NCBI GenBank assembly: GCA_036872755.1
Contig: JAVHNS010000002.1
Location: forward strand, 3,782,001 to 3,846,000
Origin: Orbilia blumenaviensis
Taxonomy: Eukaryota; Ascomycota; Orbiliomycetes; Orbiliales; Orbiliaceae
Reading direction: 5' to 3'
DNA: 64,000 nt
Shown one piece after another: positions 36,101 to 46,922 of the stretch. The notes beneath the pieces were generated by a model that searched no databases, was not told the origin of the DNA, and was given only the letters and a program-made list of their open reading frames with translations. Made by a program: the position numbers and the translations under genes. Position 1 is the first letter of the stretch, and each line of letters starts with the position of its first letter.

Positions 36101-37659
36101 TCACCAAACGACGGTCTATTCACGGATGATGACGATGGTGGCACAGATGCATGAGATGGTACGGCAGAAGCAGTAGGAACACGGGTATCACTTGTTTGAG
36201 GAGCAGGGAAGGTATTCTTTTGAGAACTATCAGATATACTTGCAGCAGTATTAGGTGCAGAAACAATAGTAGCTTCAGAGTCACCACCAGAGGGTGCCTT
36301 TTCCCATCTCTTGCTTGAAGACAATTCATCCGTCTTGGACAAATATTCCTGTGAATGAAAGCCCGAATGTAGTCTGGGCCGCGGAGCGTCTTGCGACATG
36401 TCGATGGCTTCTTCAGGGATGTTGAAGACATCGTCACGAGATTTTGAAGCTTCACGCAAGCGTTGAATCTTCTCTCTCTCCTTGCGTTCCCGACGTTCTC
36501 GGTCATCGGCTGGGTTTCCTTCCTTAAACAATCTCAACGTTTGACTGGACTTTCGACTGCGAGAAGTCGTTTCCGACTTGGCCTCAGCGATTGCCTTTCC
36601 GACCATAGATTTTCTCTTTTCAGAGGCATCGGTTCGTTGGCTTCTCCTGGAGCTATCCTCGCTCGCGGCACGGCTGGCATAGTCGTAGGTCGACGTTCGG
36701 CCCGAAGACCGGCCATCTTTCAAGGTCTCTTTCGAAGAATTACGTCGTAGACTTTCGGTGCCACCGGTTTCGGGCGTTGCAACCCTACTAGGGCTTTCAG
36801 CCGGGCTTATAAACGGTGGGAGTACCTTGTTGAAACCGTCACCTCCAATATTACCGGCCAGAAGGCCACCGGCAGCGTCATGAGTTACCGACGACGGTAA
36901 TATAAACCGTGACATAGACTTCATGGACTGGGAGGAGTCGGGGTTACGGGGTGACGTCGAGTCCTCCATGGGCATAGACAGAGACCGGCGGGGTACCGAC
37001 GGCGGAGGGGATATCGGTAGGTCAAAGTCATGCGACTGTGTGTTGGAAGCTCGTGTAACCACACCTGAGGCTTTATCTCTGCCGTCTCTTTGTGCAGCTG
37101 CGGCAGGAATGGGACCAATAAGACCGACAGAAGCTATATTGGTATCGGATGGCGGTGTGGTAGACACGGTTCGGAGCAAACTGGGACGGAATGTGGAATT
37201 TGATGTTGATGTGGTTGCAGATGTAGATGGGAATTTGGATGAGGGAAGGGACGTCTCAGCAGCAGTAGTTGTGGAGAAGAGGTCACCTCGGTCGGAAATG
37301 GGTATTATCGGGTCGGCTGACAAGGGTATTGGAGCGAGCGAAGCTGATGGGATGGCAGTGGAGGTGAGAGCAGAGGTCGTGACAGGCTCTGTCGCATGAT
37401 CGTATTTCCTGGAAGGAGGAAAGGTGGTTGTGGAGTTGGAGTTGGAGATGGTGGTGGTGGTGGTGGTGGTTGAAGTAGTGCTGGTGCTGCTCCCTGGCTT
37501 CCATCTCGCGACATTTGCGAAAACCGAGAAGACTTTGGAAGGGGATTCTGACGACGAAACCGAGGATCCAGACGACGCTCGGGACTTCAAAGGGATTCGG
37601 TAGCCATGAGGGGCCGGGTGGTCCTTTGGAGATTTCGGAGAAGGGTCAGGTTGCATCAA
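33196..37659 (-). CDS. kcs1: Inositol hexakisphosphate kinase, Kcs1-type (two exons)
   Basis: Kcs1 makes inositol pyrophosphates (5-PP-InsP5) from InsP6 and acts in phosphate, energy and stress signalling. Exon 1 is 35054-37659 and exon 2 is 33196-34993. The 60-bp intron (donor GTAGGA, acceptor GCAG) joins LLQFMPR to YIGVLNVTF inside the kinase domain. The product has 1467 aa. Residues 1-790 are Ser/Thr/Pro-rich and disordered, with a 10-His run near residue 790. The kinase core begins at [11 protein letters not shown] and [17 protein letters not shown]. After a ~350-residue insertion with a second His run, it resumes at [15 protein letters not shown] (the PxxxDxKxG inositol-binding motif, about 1251-1259). 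[15 protein letters not shown] and [14 protein letters not shown] (metal-binding Asp) follow. The size is typical of fungal Kcs1. His and Ser/Thr runs explain the GTG/GAT microsatellites in the DNA. The gene looks intact. Confidence 0.93.
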
Positions 37660-38108
37660 GGAGGAGTTGTCATTTGCGAGCAGACGGGCAGCGAGTTTCC
37701 GTTCAGCGTATTCGGGGAGAATGTATTGGAAGAGAAGGATGGAAACCTCCGAGAGAAAAATATTTGCGGCTGTTGGTGCTTGCGAGCTGCAAGCTAAACC
37801 GAACTAGCGGCCGAAAAAAAAAAAAAGAGCTATCAGTTTGGGTTTTGGGAGTCAAAGCTGGGAAAATTTTTGCTCTCTTTGCTTTGCTCTTTGCTTTCTT
37901 CCTTTTGTTCTCTTTCTGAGACCAGAGAAAAGCCAGATGATGCTTGTTTGCAGGGGGCACAATGTGCTCGGGGTGCGTGTGTGTGCGGGCTCTTAGTCAG
38001 CGGCTAGCTGGGCTGGGCGAACAAAGCAGGTTGGTGGAAGAAGGATGCAGATGACGACACACTAGAGATGACCGGAGTGCTGGAACTTGTGAGTTAATGC
38101 CAGTTGGT

Positions 38109-38158
38109 GTAGATTGATGTAGACTGAAGTCGATTGAAGTCGATCTAAGTCGATTGAA
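38109..38158 (+). repeat. Five tandem 10-bp units, consensus GTCGATTGAA
   Basis: The units read GTAGATTGAT, GTAGACTGAA, GTCGATTGAA, GTCGATCTAA and GTCGATTGAA, about 450 bases upstream of the kcs1 ATG. Confidence 0.85.
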
Positions 38159-38318
38159 AAGTGATGAAGCTGAAGATATCGACTGGCGATGGTGGTGTGC
38201 AGGCAAAAACTGAAGAAGGCGGAGAGTAATAGTCGCAGTTGGTTGATTAATTGATTACCTAGGTAACTGACAGTCACCTAGTAGTACCTGCCCAGGTGGT
38301 TGCCTAGGTAGTTGACCA

Positions 38319-38338
38319 GATTCGATTCGATTCGATTC
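38319..38338 (+). repeat. GATTC x4 microsatellite
   Basis: Four perfect GATTC units, read directly. Confidence 0.9.
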
Positions 38339-38920
38339 AATTGGAAGTGGAGGCAGCGGCGGCAGCTTGTTATAGGTATAAACGTAGGATAGTAAGAACA
38401 AGCGTAGAATAAACGTGGGGGGAAGTCGACCGCTTTGTATTTCCTTTTTGTGCTATATATACCTATCTTCCTTCGTATCTTTTCATAGGTATATATTTAT
38501 TTTTAAACTTCCCTTTGGATGTTTGTAGTCGTCTCTCTTTAACTAAAGAATTCTGCAATCTTTGCTCTTGATCAATCTCGCTCACGTCACTATCGGCACT
38601 ATTCGATCCGGATCCGATCGCGTGCTGAATTGATATCGATGTCTCGACTCTGATATGATACTATATTTAATATATAATATTGATATCAATCACGGCCGTT
38701 TATTTCCGAGTCTTGAGTCTCAATGCAATGTAATGTAGCCTCTTTTCAAAATGCAATGGGCTCCAATATCAATATCAAGTCTCCTTTCGCACCAGTGCAA
38801 GTGCTAGCTGTAGGGCACCTAGGTATGCAGTGTATGCGGTGGACGGTGTGCAATGAGCAGTGCCGGCCTCGGCAAACTTTGAATCCCTCGATCTCCCAAA
38901 CACCAATAGTTGGGCCAATT

Positions 38921-38939
38921 TGGTCTCGTAAACCAGGCC
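38921..38939 (+). repeat. Dispersed motif copy
   Basis: Reads TGGTCTCGTAAACCAGGCC, identical to the consensus over the first 16 bases. Confidence 0.5.
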
Positions 38940-39295
38940 AATTGCAAATCAATTAACTAACCGATTAGATATTATACGTACTGTCGGCTGGTCTCGTTGG
39001 CTGTCGGCCAAAATTTTGCCAGTGCAAGCAATGCAATGCAACGCAATGGATAAATAAGTAAGTCCGTAGCTCAGCTCCGGTTAGTAGGAGATATCTTCGA
39101 ACCTAATCCGATAGATCAGATCGATAAGGTATCTACGAGGCAGGTACTATATAGCTATGATCTAGGCAATATGGTGCTAACTGGCCGTGCGTCCTGTCCG
39201 TCTATATAGATAGACTATTAATTATATACGATGCGATACTGTATGTGATTCAAAACGATATCGCGATGCCGTCGAGATACAGAGGGAGAGAAAGG

Positions 39296-39328
39296 GATAG
39301 AAAGATAAAAAGATAAAAGATAAAAGAA
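39296..39328 (+). repeat. GATAAAA-type short tandem repeat
   Basis: An A-rich run of about four slightly variable GATAAAA(A) units, read directly. Confidence 0.7.
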
Positions 39329-40448
39329 ATATGGGCCCCCTTCATCGTCCACCCGTCGTGGACCGCCCTCCGGCTTTATACCCCCCAGCTAGCTATCAAA
39401 ATCGAGCTATCAGCTCCAAAGCATATGCATGGGTTCCATGCAAGTCTGGGCCCTTTTCAATAGCTTCCCCCATCCTATCTCTGATACCGGGGAAGCAGCC
39501 TGCCTGTCCAGCCTCCTCTATTGGCTTATCAGACTGTCCCAGCAGACCCAACATCATCGTTCGAGGGCAGCTGCATGCGCCAAACTAAACCGGCCTGAGG
39601 CATTTAATAGGTAATGTCTCCCCTTCTGCTGTGCGGCCCACGATTGCTCGTCCTCCCTCTCCATTCGCTCGTCTAATGTTATCGGCAGGCCAAGGCTTCC
39701 CAAAGCCGTTGACGTCTCTTGATCCCGGCTCTCCTTCGGGAACTGGGAAAACAAGAAGAAAGAAAAAAAACCAAGAACAGAGAGGACCAGAGAGACACAA
39801 AGCCCCCAGAGTTACCACTAGACCACACAAAGACACCGGTTGCTGGGCACGCTTTGGTACTGTATGCAAGATGATCGCAACGTTTGCATACCCTTTACTA
39901 ACATTACGTTACACTTCTACTCCTATTCCTCTCAACATATCTCACATTATACCTCACCTCAGCTGTTGGTCCCAATTCTGCACATTTTCAGTCTCACAAG
40001 TCGAGATCCTCCACAACGCATCTATGCAAGGTCTAGCTAGAGACAAGTCGAGATCAAACACCAGAATCAAGAAATCTAAATCTGATACTAAAAATAAATA
40101 TTCAGTATCTGCAAACAACAAATCATGCCTGGAGTAAGTTTCCTCCCGCTATTTTATCCACTTTCTTATTTATTATTTAAAACTGTGATGATAATAAACA
40201 ATACCAAGTTATTTTTGAACAAAATTCAATGTGTAGTTCAATTGTTTTTCACGATCTAAAGCATATACTCTATTTGAGTCTCTCCTCTAAGACATCGAAT
40301 ACACCCAATCTCCTTCCCGAACATCTTATCGATCTCGCGTGATGCATAGATACATGTATACTAGTATACACCCAGGTATAACCATGTAGCATCCACCCCA
40401 GGGCTAATGCCCCCCGGTTTTAGCCCTTTTGCTTCTGTTTTACCCAGT

Positions 40449-41861
40449 TCATTCTTCTTCTTCTTCGGAGCGACGGACTCTCCTGGCTCGTCTGGCCTTA
40501 GCCCTCTTATAATAGCTGTTATCATCACCGCCATTGTTATCGCCATCATCGTCATCATCATTCTTCTTGCCACCCTTACCACCGGCTTTGTTAGTAGGCT
40601 TGGAAGACTTAGCAGTCACCGTGACGGTTTCGGTATTGGTGCTGCCTTTGCCGCCCTTACCGCCTTTGCCGGGCTTTCCACCCTTACCACCGGCAGTCAC
40701 CGTGACGGTTTCAGTACTATCTTTTCCGCCCTTACCACCTCCAGTATACCCAGGAGCCTTCGCAGTCACTGTTGCCGTGACAGTATCACCGTCGGGACCG
40801 CCTAGGCTGAATGGAACACATCCACCGAAAGGACCCTCTCTAAAGAAATAAAATGCATGCATAGTTAGAAAAAAAACATGTCGTAGAAACAAACATATGA
40901 AGATAGATATATAAAATCAGTTCGTTTCAAAGGGTAGGACTTACGCAGTGTTATCATTTTCACATCTAAGCAAGCACATGTTCTTGTACTTGCCGAAAGC
41001 CCCGGTGCATGCAGTACCGGCGGGAATCTCAACCTTCAACTTGGCTGTTTGGCCAGCTGACTTGAGCCAAGGCTGTTGGAGGATCTTAAGAGGGTCGCCA
41101 AATCCCTGTCCAGTGGCGCCTTTGTCGAGGCGGCACTTCATAGCACCACCACCATCAGCATTCACTATAAGGTGTGTTAGCGAAGAGTCGAGCGATGCCG
41201 TTAGTGGAATTTTTTGGGCATATGTATATATACCTAGGTAAACATCGATCTCGATCCATCCGCCAGCTGTCGCTTGCGCAATTTTACCTTTGTGGCGAAA
41301 TTTCAACATTAGTACTCTTGCAATGTCCCAACGAAACATGTAAACAGTTAGGTTTATAGAAGCGCATTTATCCAACTTACCCTCGTTTGCTTGGTCTTTG
41401 ACAATTGACAACGGGGCGAAAGCTCCATAAGGAACAGGAGACATCCAAAAGTTATAGAGCCTGAAGTTTTCCATATCTTGGCTGTGTTCATAATACTTAT
41501 TGTTGAAGTAGTCTTGGTCGTCCCTGTACCGATTGTTACGATAGTAGGTATCCTGGATTTTGAGGGAGGTACCGCAGCCCTGCTCCATAACGTAGCGAGG
41601 GAATGTCTTGTATTTAACAGAGCAGCATTTCCCAGGAATGGTAGGGTTCGAGAAAACGATCGAGTCAAACTGATCAGGGAATCGGTTCAGTTTATCGCCA
41701 CCTCTGGCAATCGCTCCGGTGAACCATTCATCGTGACCCATGTTTATGCCCGTTTTGGCGGGATTATGGTCTCCGCGGACAGACGTAAAACGAAGGTGAG
41801 CCTCCGCTGACTGCATGAGGGCAGCGCTGGTCAAGGCCACGGAAATCTTGGAGAAGATCAT
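40449..41861 (-). CDS. Egh16-like secreted protein with basic/Gly-Lys tail (four exons)
   Basis: Exons are 41381-41861, 41234-41287, 40945-41164 and 40449-40839. Introns of 93, 69 and 105 bp have GTAAGT, GTATAT and GTAAGT donors. The phases close to 381 aa. A signal peptide (about 1-21) would cleave after AEA to leave His as residue 1 (HLRFTSVRG). The C-terminal half of the domain carries the Egh16/Mas3/Cas1 signature: DVYLVNADGGGAMKCRLD, VEIPAGTACTG and NMCLLRCENDNTAEGPFGGC. Egh16-like proteins are expressed in appressoria of plant pathogens and linked to virulence. The N-terminal half (EWFTGAIARGG, KCCSVKY, Tyr/Asn/Asp-rich 105-135) is less typical. The last exon adds a Gly-Lys repetitive, Thr-Val-Thr-rich tail ending in KARRARRVRRSEEEEE, which is unusual for the family. 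A TATAAAAG sits 168 bases upstream. Confidence 0.85.
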
Positions 41862-42028
41862 GATGAATGATTGGAAATATTGTGGTCAAAAGAATGACAA
41901 GAGTGGGTTCTAAGGAGTGTAAATGAGATTGTTGCCGTTGGGGCGTATGAAGTTGGCTGTGAACTGTGCTTCAGAAAGCTGTGCTCTGGTTGAAAAAGAG
42001 AAACCGACCAAGGTAGGCATGATACGGC

Positions 42029-42036
42029 TTTTATAG
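42029..42036 (-). promoter_or_regulatory. Probable TATA box of the Egh16-like gene
   Basis: On the minus strand it reads TATAAAAG, 168 bases upstream of the ATG. Confidence 0.4.
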
Positions 42037-43807
42037 ACTCGAGAATTCGTTAGAATGAATAAAGAAAATATGGTTCACATAGATATCTAGGGCAATGTTT
42101 CCCTTTGGGCAACAAGCAAAGCCAAGAAGAGTGTATTCTTACCATCCTACCTTCTCCACCCGATACATATCGATATTCTCCAAGCCGTATTGCTTCCAAT
42201 ATCTCGATTATATTTGAAGGATACGTGAGACAAAAGAGCTCATGACCTAGCGCCCGGTTATTAGTTCCCAAAATCGCAGATAAGCTTGTTGAAAACCCCT
42301 ATCGACCGTATTGGTAACGCATTATCGAATCAGAATACATGTATTTCAATCAACTATCTGGGGTAGGGGCATGTGGCGCCTGTAGCCGAGGTCGAGGCCA
42401 GTGTAGACTCTCAAAGTCACTCAATGAGATAGCTTCAAGTAAAATCAAGGAAGCTCGAGGCAGCTTGAGATCCCGAGCGCATAAAAAGAAGTTTAAATTT
42501 AATTAAGCTAGTGGCTCAAAACTTAGATGGTAAGAAGCAATTCCAGCGGATAGCTAATCATCGATCTGGCATATTGCATATGGCCGTCGGAATAATTTTC
42601 AGTTAAACTAGCCTATTTCGAGGACAGGGTAAGGTCCATGATGTATCTGGTTATCCACATTGATAGCGTTGGACTCCAGCAAAATACCAGCGGTTTGGTT
42701 AGGAAGAATATGATGCAGGTACTGGTATGAGCCCCATAAATCTACGATCAAGCTCGATCTAAAAGATAGAGGTGGGTGATATTATATTTTGTAGCATTAT
42801 ATTACGAACCCTTTAAAGTCGCCTGTTAAACGAGGTTCATGTTCCTCGTAGTGACACATTAGCGTATATATGTTAAGATTATAAGAAATGATAGTTATAT
42901 CAGTTTCAAATTACTGATCCATGGATCCCGCAGCTCGAGCGAAACCAAATGTGCACCTAATAGAATATAATCCACCCGTCAGGGTTCACCAGGCCAGATT
43001 CACCCCCAGCGGCATTGCCAGATCAACATGCATGTTTCACGCCCTCTTGAAAGGTATAGCCGATATTGGTCACTCCATTCTTGATTATTTGCTTCTGTAG
43101 ACCCAAGTCTTATATAATTGATTACAAACCCTAATACCCTGCGTTAAGCAATTGCAAAGGGGCTCATAGATATCAGATGTGCACGTGTGAGGTTACGCGG
43201 GCGTGCAACTCGCTGCTTCCGAAGTTTCCGGTGAGGATGAAGCATGAAGCCGATCGTTTTAGAAAGGCACAGGCGCTCGAGGACGAGATTGGGGACAGGG
43301 GCGGATAAGCCAAGGTTACACTGCTAGGCGACGCGGTGGCAAAATTCCCTGAAGCAGGAAGTCTTTGGTATTTGTAGTTAGTGTTGTGGAGAAACGTTGG
43401 AAACTTCGAAGTACTTCATGCAGGGTATCGGATCGGCTATGGTCTTAGCATATTTAAGGTTTTCTTGCAACAGATGCGCAGACCCAAATGATATCATGAG
43501 TTCCGTCGCCGGATATGCATAGCACAGATATCCGTAGGCAGTGTGTCTGGATGGAGGCATTGGAGCCGATTGTGAAACCATGGCACCATATCCGCACTGG
43601 TGAACCTGATATATATGGCCATTATAGTACATAAGTGCTATTTAATACACGTATTCAACCCCGAACGGGAGTTGCGTTCGCTTAACTCGAGTAATCCCGC
43701 CATCGAGATCAGGGACCCTCATTTCCCCCAGCATAGTACCGCAATCTAAATTTTGACGATAAAAAGGCTTGCTTTGACAATGTTTCGTTTTTTAAAAATA
43801 AATAAAC

Positions 43808-43831
43808 AAGTAAGTAAGTAAGTAAGTAAGT
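43808..43831 (+). repeat. (AAGT)6 microsatellite
   Basis: Six perfect AAGT units, followed by four AATA-type units to about 43849. Confidence 0.9.
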
Positions 43832-44198
43832 CAATAAATAAATAAATAGAGAAAATAAAAGAGGAAAAAACGGGGGAAAAGACGGGAAAGGGCCTATTGT
43901 GAAAATAACTCTGATGATAGGTGTCGTTTGGCTCCACGATTTCATGTTTTGTGGGCGGCGGAACGGATGCATGAGAGCACAAAGCTATCAAAACCTTATT
44001 TTCATAAGAGAAAAAGAGTGTACTTACTTCAATCGGAAATTTAAACTACTGAAAATCTAGTTGCGTTATACTGGTATCCATTTTGGCATTCAACGTGTCG
44101 CTTCGATATTACTTCGGTTTGTATTACTCCTTCTAGCACAAAACAGTTTATAAACTATTTCACAGACTAATTTGGTTCACACATGTAATTACATACTG

Positions 44199-44328
44199 AT
44201 TCACAAGCTAGCTAACTCACAGGCTACTTCACAGACTATCGGCTAACTGGTTCACAAGCTGACTGGTTCGCAGGGTGGCTAGTTCACAGGCTAACTAGTT
44301 CACGGGCTGGCTGGTTCGTAGACTAGCA
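44199..44328 (+). repeat. 16-bp minisatellite, consensus GGTTCACAGGCTGACT
   Basis: Five adjacent 16-base units at 44249, 44265, 44281, 44297 and 44313 vary around GGTTCACAGGCTGACT. More diverged, shortened units extend left to about 44199 (TTCACAAGCTAGCTAACT, CACAGGCTACT). Confidence 0.85.
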
Positions 44329-44995
44329 GTAGCAATTACGTTACCTTAATAAATTCTCCGAAAAGGGTGGTGTTCCGCCTGATTACACCAGGCTTCAGCT
44401 AACCTCTGCGCAGACTGAAAGTCACAATCCAACATCACTTGCCCTCATGCCCGTTAGTCCGGGGTCACGATCGTATCATGGGGTGCTTTCTTCATCATTA
44501 GTGCCCGAGCATGGCCCCTTCTCTCGCTGATCCCGGATTAACTTAATGTTTCCGAGGACGAAACTCTCAGGTTTCTTCGATTATAACTTTCTAGTATATA
44601 TACGGGTACTCGAGAAACCGGAGCAGCATGCCTGGCTAGTCGGGAACTCTCCAGCCCCGCGGCCCCGCCATGGCTTGTGTGTGGCCTTGATAAGCCGGCT
44701 AAGCGACTTGCCAACCTCAACTTATCCATCTTGCAGAGCTCAATCGGCTTCAAGAGCGCGAGCTCCAGTGCTCTAGATATCTCTTCTCTCTCTGCGAGTA
44801 TCCAGTCTTCTGCCGTTATATTGAACCGTGCCCTCATGATCAGGTTCAAATCCCTTCAAACTCATCTTGCAGCCTGAACGCCGTCTACATGTTTCAATTT
44901 CCATCGTCTAATTGAAATTGCATAATATTGCCTACCAGGTCTAGAACTCACGTAACCGTCACATTTTCCTGTTTCAAGATTTTCAACTTGTGATC

Positions 44996-45015
44996 AAAAA
45001 AAAAAAAAAAAAAAA
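44996..45015 (+). repeat. A(20) homopolymer
   Basis: Uninterrupted run of 20 A, read directly. Confidence 0.9.
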
Positions 45016-45091
45016 TGAACATTCCCGCATTATGACAATTGATAGCTCCCTTTACCATCGCCGAATACACAGTCTTTATATCCCTCACTCA

Positions 45092-45113
45092 AGGGGGGGG
45101 GGGGGGGGGGGGG
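45092..45113 (+). repeat. G(22) homopolymer
   Basis: Uninterrupted run of 22 G, read directly. Such a run can form G-quadruplex structures and is prone to sequencing-length error. Confidence 0.9.
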
Positions 45114-45676
45114 AATGCTCGTCTTCTTTGTTTTTTCCCTAACACCCGCCAACCATAGATTTTATTCAAATACCGCTGTCTGCGCGCAACGCAAACGATG
45201 TATATAGAGACAACTCCCTCCAGCGACATTCTCCATTCATGCATTATATCAGAAAAACCCATGTTACTCCACCACAATCACAACCACGACCATACGCCAT
45301 TTTTCATACTAACACTATTTCTCACTAAAAAAAAAAAACCCTACAGTTTTCTTGTTCGATCTTATTACGTACCTGACAGGTAGCCCGTTCCCAGAAACAA
45401 AAAGGCTTGCACCGATCCGGGGGCTCTCCGGCCCCTCCTCTCAAAACGCGTCGACCGTTAATATCCAATCGATTGACCTCATGGCATCCGTCCAGGGTGT
45501 TTATTCGAAGAAGATCGAAAATAGCCCATCATGGATCAGAGGCTGGGCAACCGAAGCCAGCTAGCAGGAATGCTTAATTACGTGCAGATATTCAAAAATA
45601 TCCATCCAAGTCGGAGGAGGAGCATGTGGAATAAGGAGGAGCACGGAGAGTAGGAACCCCAGGGTTTTAGAAAGAA

Positions 45677-45696
45677 AGAGAGAGAGAGAGAGAGAG
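45677..45696 (+). repeat. (AG)10 microsatellite
   Basis: Ten AG units preceded by AAAG units, read directly. Confidence 0.9.
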
Positions 45697-46106
45697 CGCA
45701 CGCACTGCAAGGTGACAGATCCAGAATGTCCAGACGAATTGTATCATTATCCACAAGTTAAAACAGACGACGATATGGATACATGCATTAAACTCTACTA
45801 CTAGCCATGCAGAAAAGCATATGAAAAGGAAGAGGAAGATTAAAGCGACAATGGAAAAGACGGGGAGAAATAAGGAGGAACGCCCGTGACATGCTAAAAG
45901 TACAGTGTATATCATAGGACCAGGAGAGGCAAAGGGAAAAAAAAAAAGAAAAGTAAAATGGCGAACCACATTAAGCCATCCCCTCTCCGTGACCGCAAAC
46001 CCGATCATTAACCAATCTAGCCACCCCAGAAAAGTAAAATTGGAAAACATATAACAGTACCTGCCACAGAAAAGAGAGAGGTAGTCACAGCATCAACAAG
46101 GGCAAA

Positions 46107-46922
46107 TCACCGATAGAACTCCGGTCTCTTTGTATTGACTCCGTACTCAGCAACGGCTCCACCAAGGTCATCCATTGTCAAAACCATTCTTCCACCTCTT
46201 CGCCCACTAGTGGCGTAACCCCCACCACCCCCAACTCCACCCATTGCACCTCCTGCGGCACCAGGAATAGCTCCACCAGCTGTGAACGCATTGGCGTTTG
46301 ATGACGAGGTCCTGATACGTGCATATTGGTACGCGTCTGCGGCAATATCTGCGATAAATTTCTGGGTTGCAAGGGCCAAGAGGCGCTTTATACGGACATC
46401 AGTGGTTTGAAAACCCGATAGAGATAGGTAGTAGTCTGTGACAGCGTCCGGGATCTGTAATTTTTTTTGCCACCCGAATATTAGCATTTTCCCGAGTATA
46501 AAAGAAAAAACTGTAAACGCAAATAACTTTCTTGTTTTATTCCATTTATATACTTCCTGTACGCTATATAACGTGATGAAGAATAAAATAATCGCATATA
46601 AGTATATATAGATATATATTAAACTTACGATTGGGGCGAACTCATCCATCATGCCCAAAAACTCTCGTAGATTCCGTTCCCGTCGCGGGACTCTCATTTC
46701 CACATCTCCAGGAACACCGCCGTTGACAATAGCACCATTCTCGCCAGGCATATTAATCGACACGCCATTCGCGTTGGAGTTTGTGTTCGCGACCGTGGTG
46801 GCCATAGACGCATCTGTGGCGTTTTGAGGCGCAGAAGATGTCATATCGACATCCTCGGAGGTGGCACCGGCAAGGTCCGTGTCGGGATTTGTATCGAACG
46901 ATGTAGCGATAGGTGTCGCCAT
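46107..46922 (-). CDS. taf10: TFIID/SAGA subunit TAF10 (two exons)
   Basis: TAF10 is a histone-fold subunit shared by TFIID and SAGA, acting in RNA polymerase II initiation. Exon 1 is 46629-46922 and exon 2 is 46107-46454. The 174-bp intron (GTAAGT donor, ACAG acceptor, phase 0) joins MMDEFAPI to [15 protein letters not shown]. The product has 213 aa. The first ~80 residues are Ser/Thr/Asn-rich and disordered. The histone fold starts at [20 protein letters not shown] and continues through [20 protein letters not shown] and [10 protein letters not shown] Gly/Ala-rich loop (about 160-188, [15 protein letters not shown]) interrupts it before the last helix, [20 protein letters not shown]. That end motif is characteristic of TAF10. 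The frame reads through the intron without a stop. Confidence 0.93.
   Translation of the reverse strand: MATPIATSFDTNPDTDLAGATSEDVDMTSSAPQNATDASMATTVANTNSNANGVSINMPGENGAIVNGGVPGDVEMRVPRRERNLREFLGMMDEFAPIVSLIYIYIYLYAIILFFITLYSVQEVYKWNKTRKLFAFTVFSFILGKMLIFGWQKKLQIPDAVTDYYLSLSGFQTTDVRIKRLLALATQKFIADIAADAYQYARIRTSSSNANAFTAGGAIPGAAGGAMGGVGGGGGYATSGRRGGRMVLTMDDLGGAVAEYGVNTKRPEFYR

Larger units (their letters stand above)
37660..40448. other. kcs1 promoter and intergenic DNA (2.8 kb)
   Basis: The kcs1 5' region holds several simple tandem repeats (listed separately), a GCAGCGGCGGCAGC stretch near 38353 and repeated CCTAGGTA strings around 38257-38310. One dispersed-motif copy is at 38921. The plus-strand frame 39631-40137 is low-complexity and unsupported. 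An ATG followed by a consensus donor at 40125-40139 could begin a very small spliced ORF (see findings). Confidence 0.45.
41862..46106. other. Gene-poor region (4.2 kb) with simple repeats
   Basis: Left end is the Egh16-like promoter. No gene recognised beyond it. The region contains a 4-bp microsatellite, a 16-bp minisatellite, A(20), G(22) and (AG)10 runs, each listed separately. Overlapping frames around 44538-44877 on both strands are open but unsupported. Confidence 0.5.

Noticed and set aside
39740..39850. tRNA-like A-box string TGGTCTAGTGGTAACTC on the minus strand
   Set aside because: No matching B box (GGTTCGANTCC) at the right distance and no acceptor-stem pairing, so it is not a tRNA gene as read.
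39631..40137. 168-codon plus-strand ORF
   Set aside because: Low-complexity Lys/Arg/Pro and Ser-rich sequence over A-rich DNA, with no family resemblance.
40941..41861. Uninterrupted 306-codon reading of the Egh16-like gene
   Set aside because: It includes two introns with consensus splice sites and stops before the conserved GPFGGC block. The spliced form matches the family.
44538..44877. Overlapping ORFs on both strands (103 aa minus, 66 aa plus)
   Set aside because: Both are open over the same bases and neither shows a domain. No way to choose without transcripts.
43800..45120. Tandem repeats considered as CRISPR-like
   Set aside because: Units are contiguous without unique spacers and the genome is eukaryotic; they are ordinary micro- and minisatellites.
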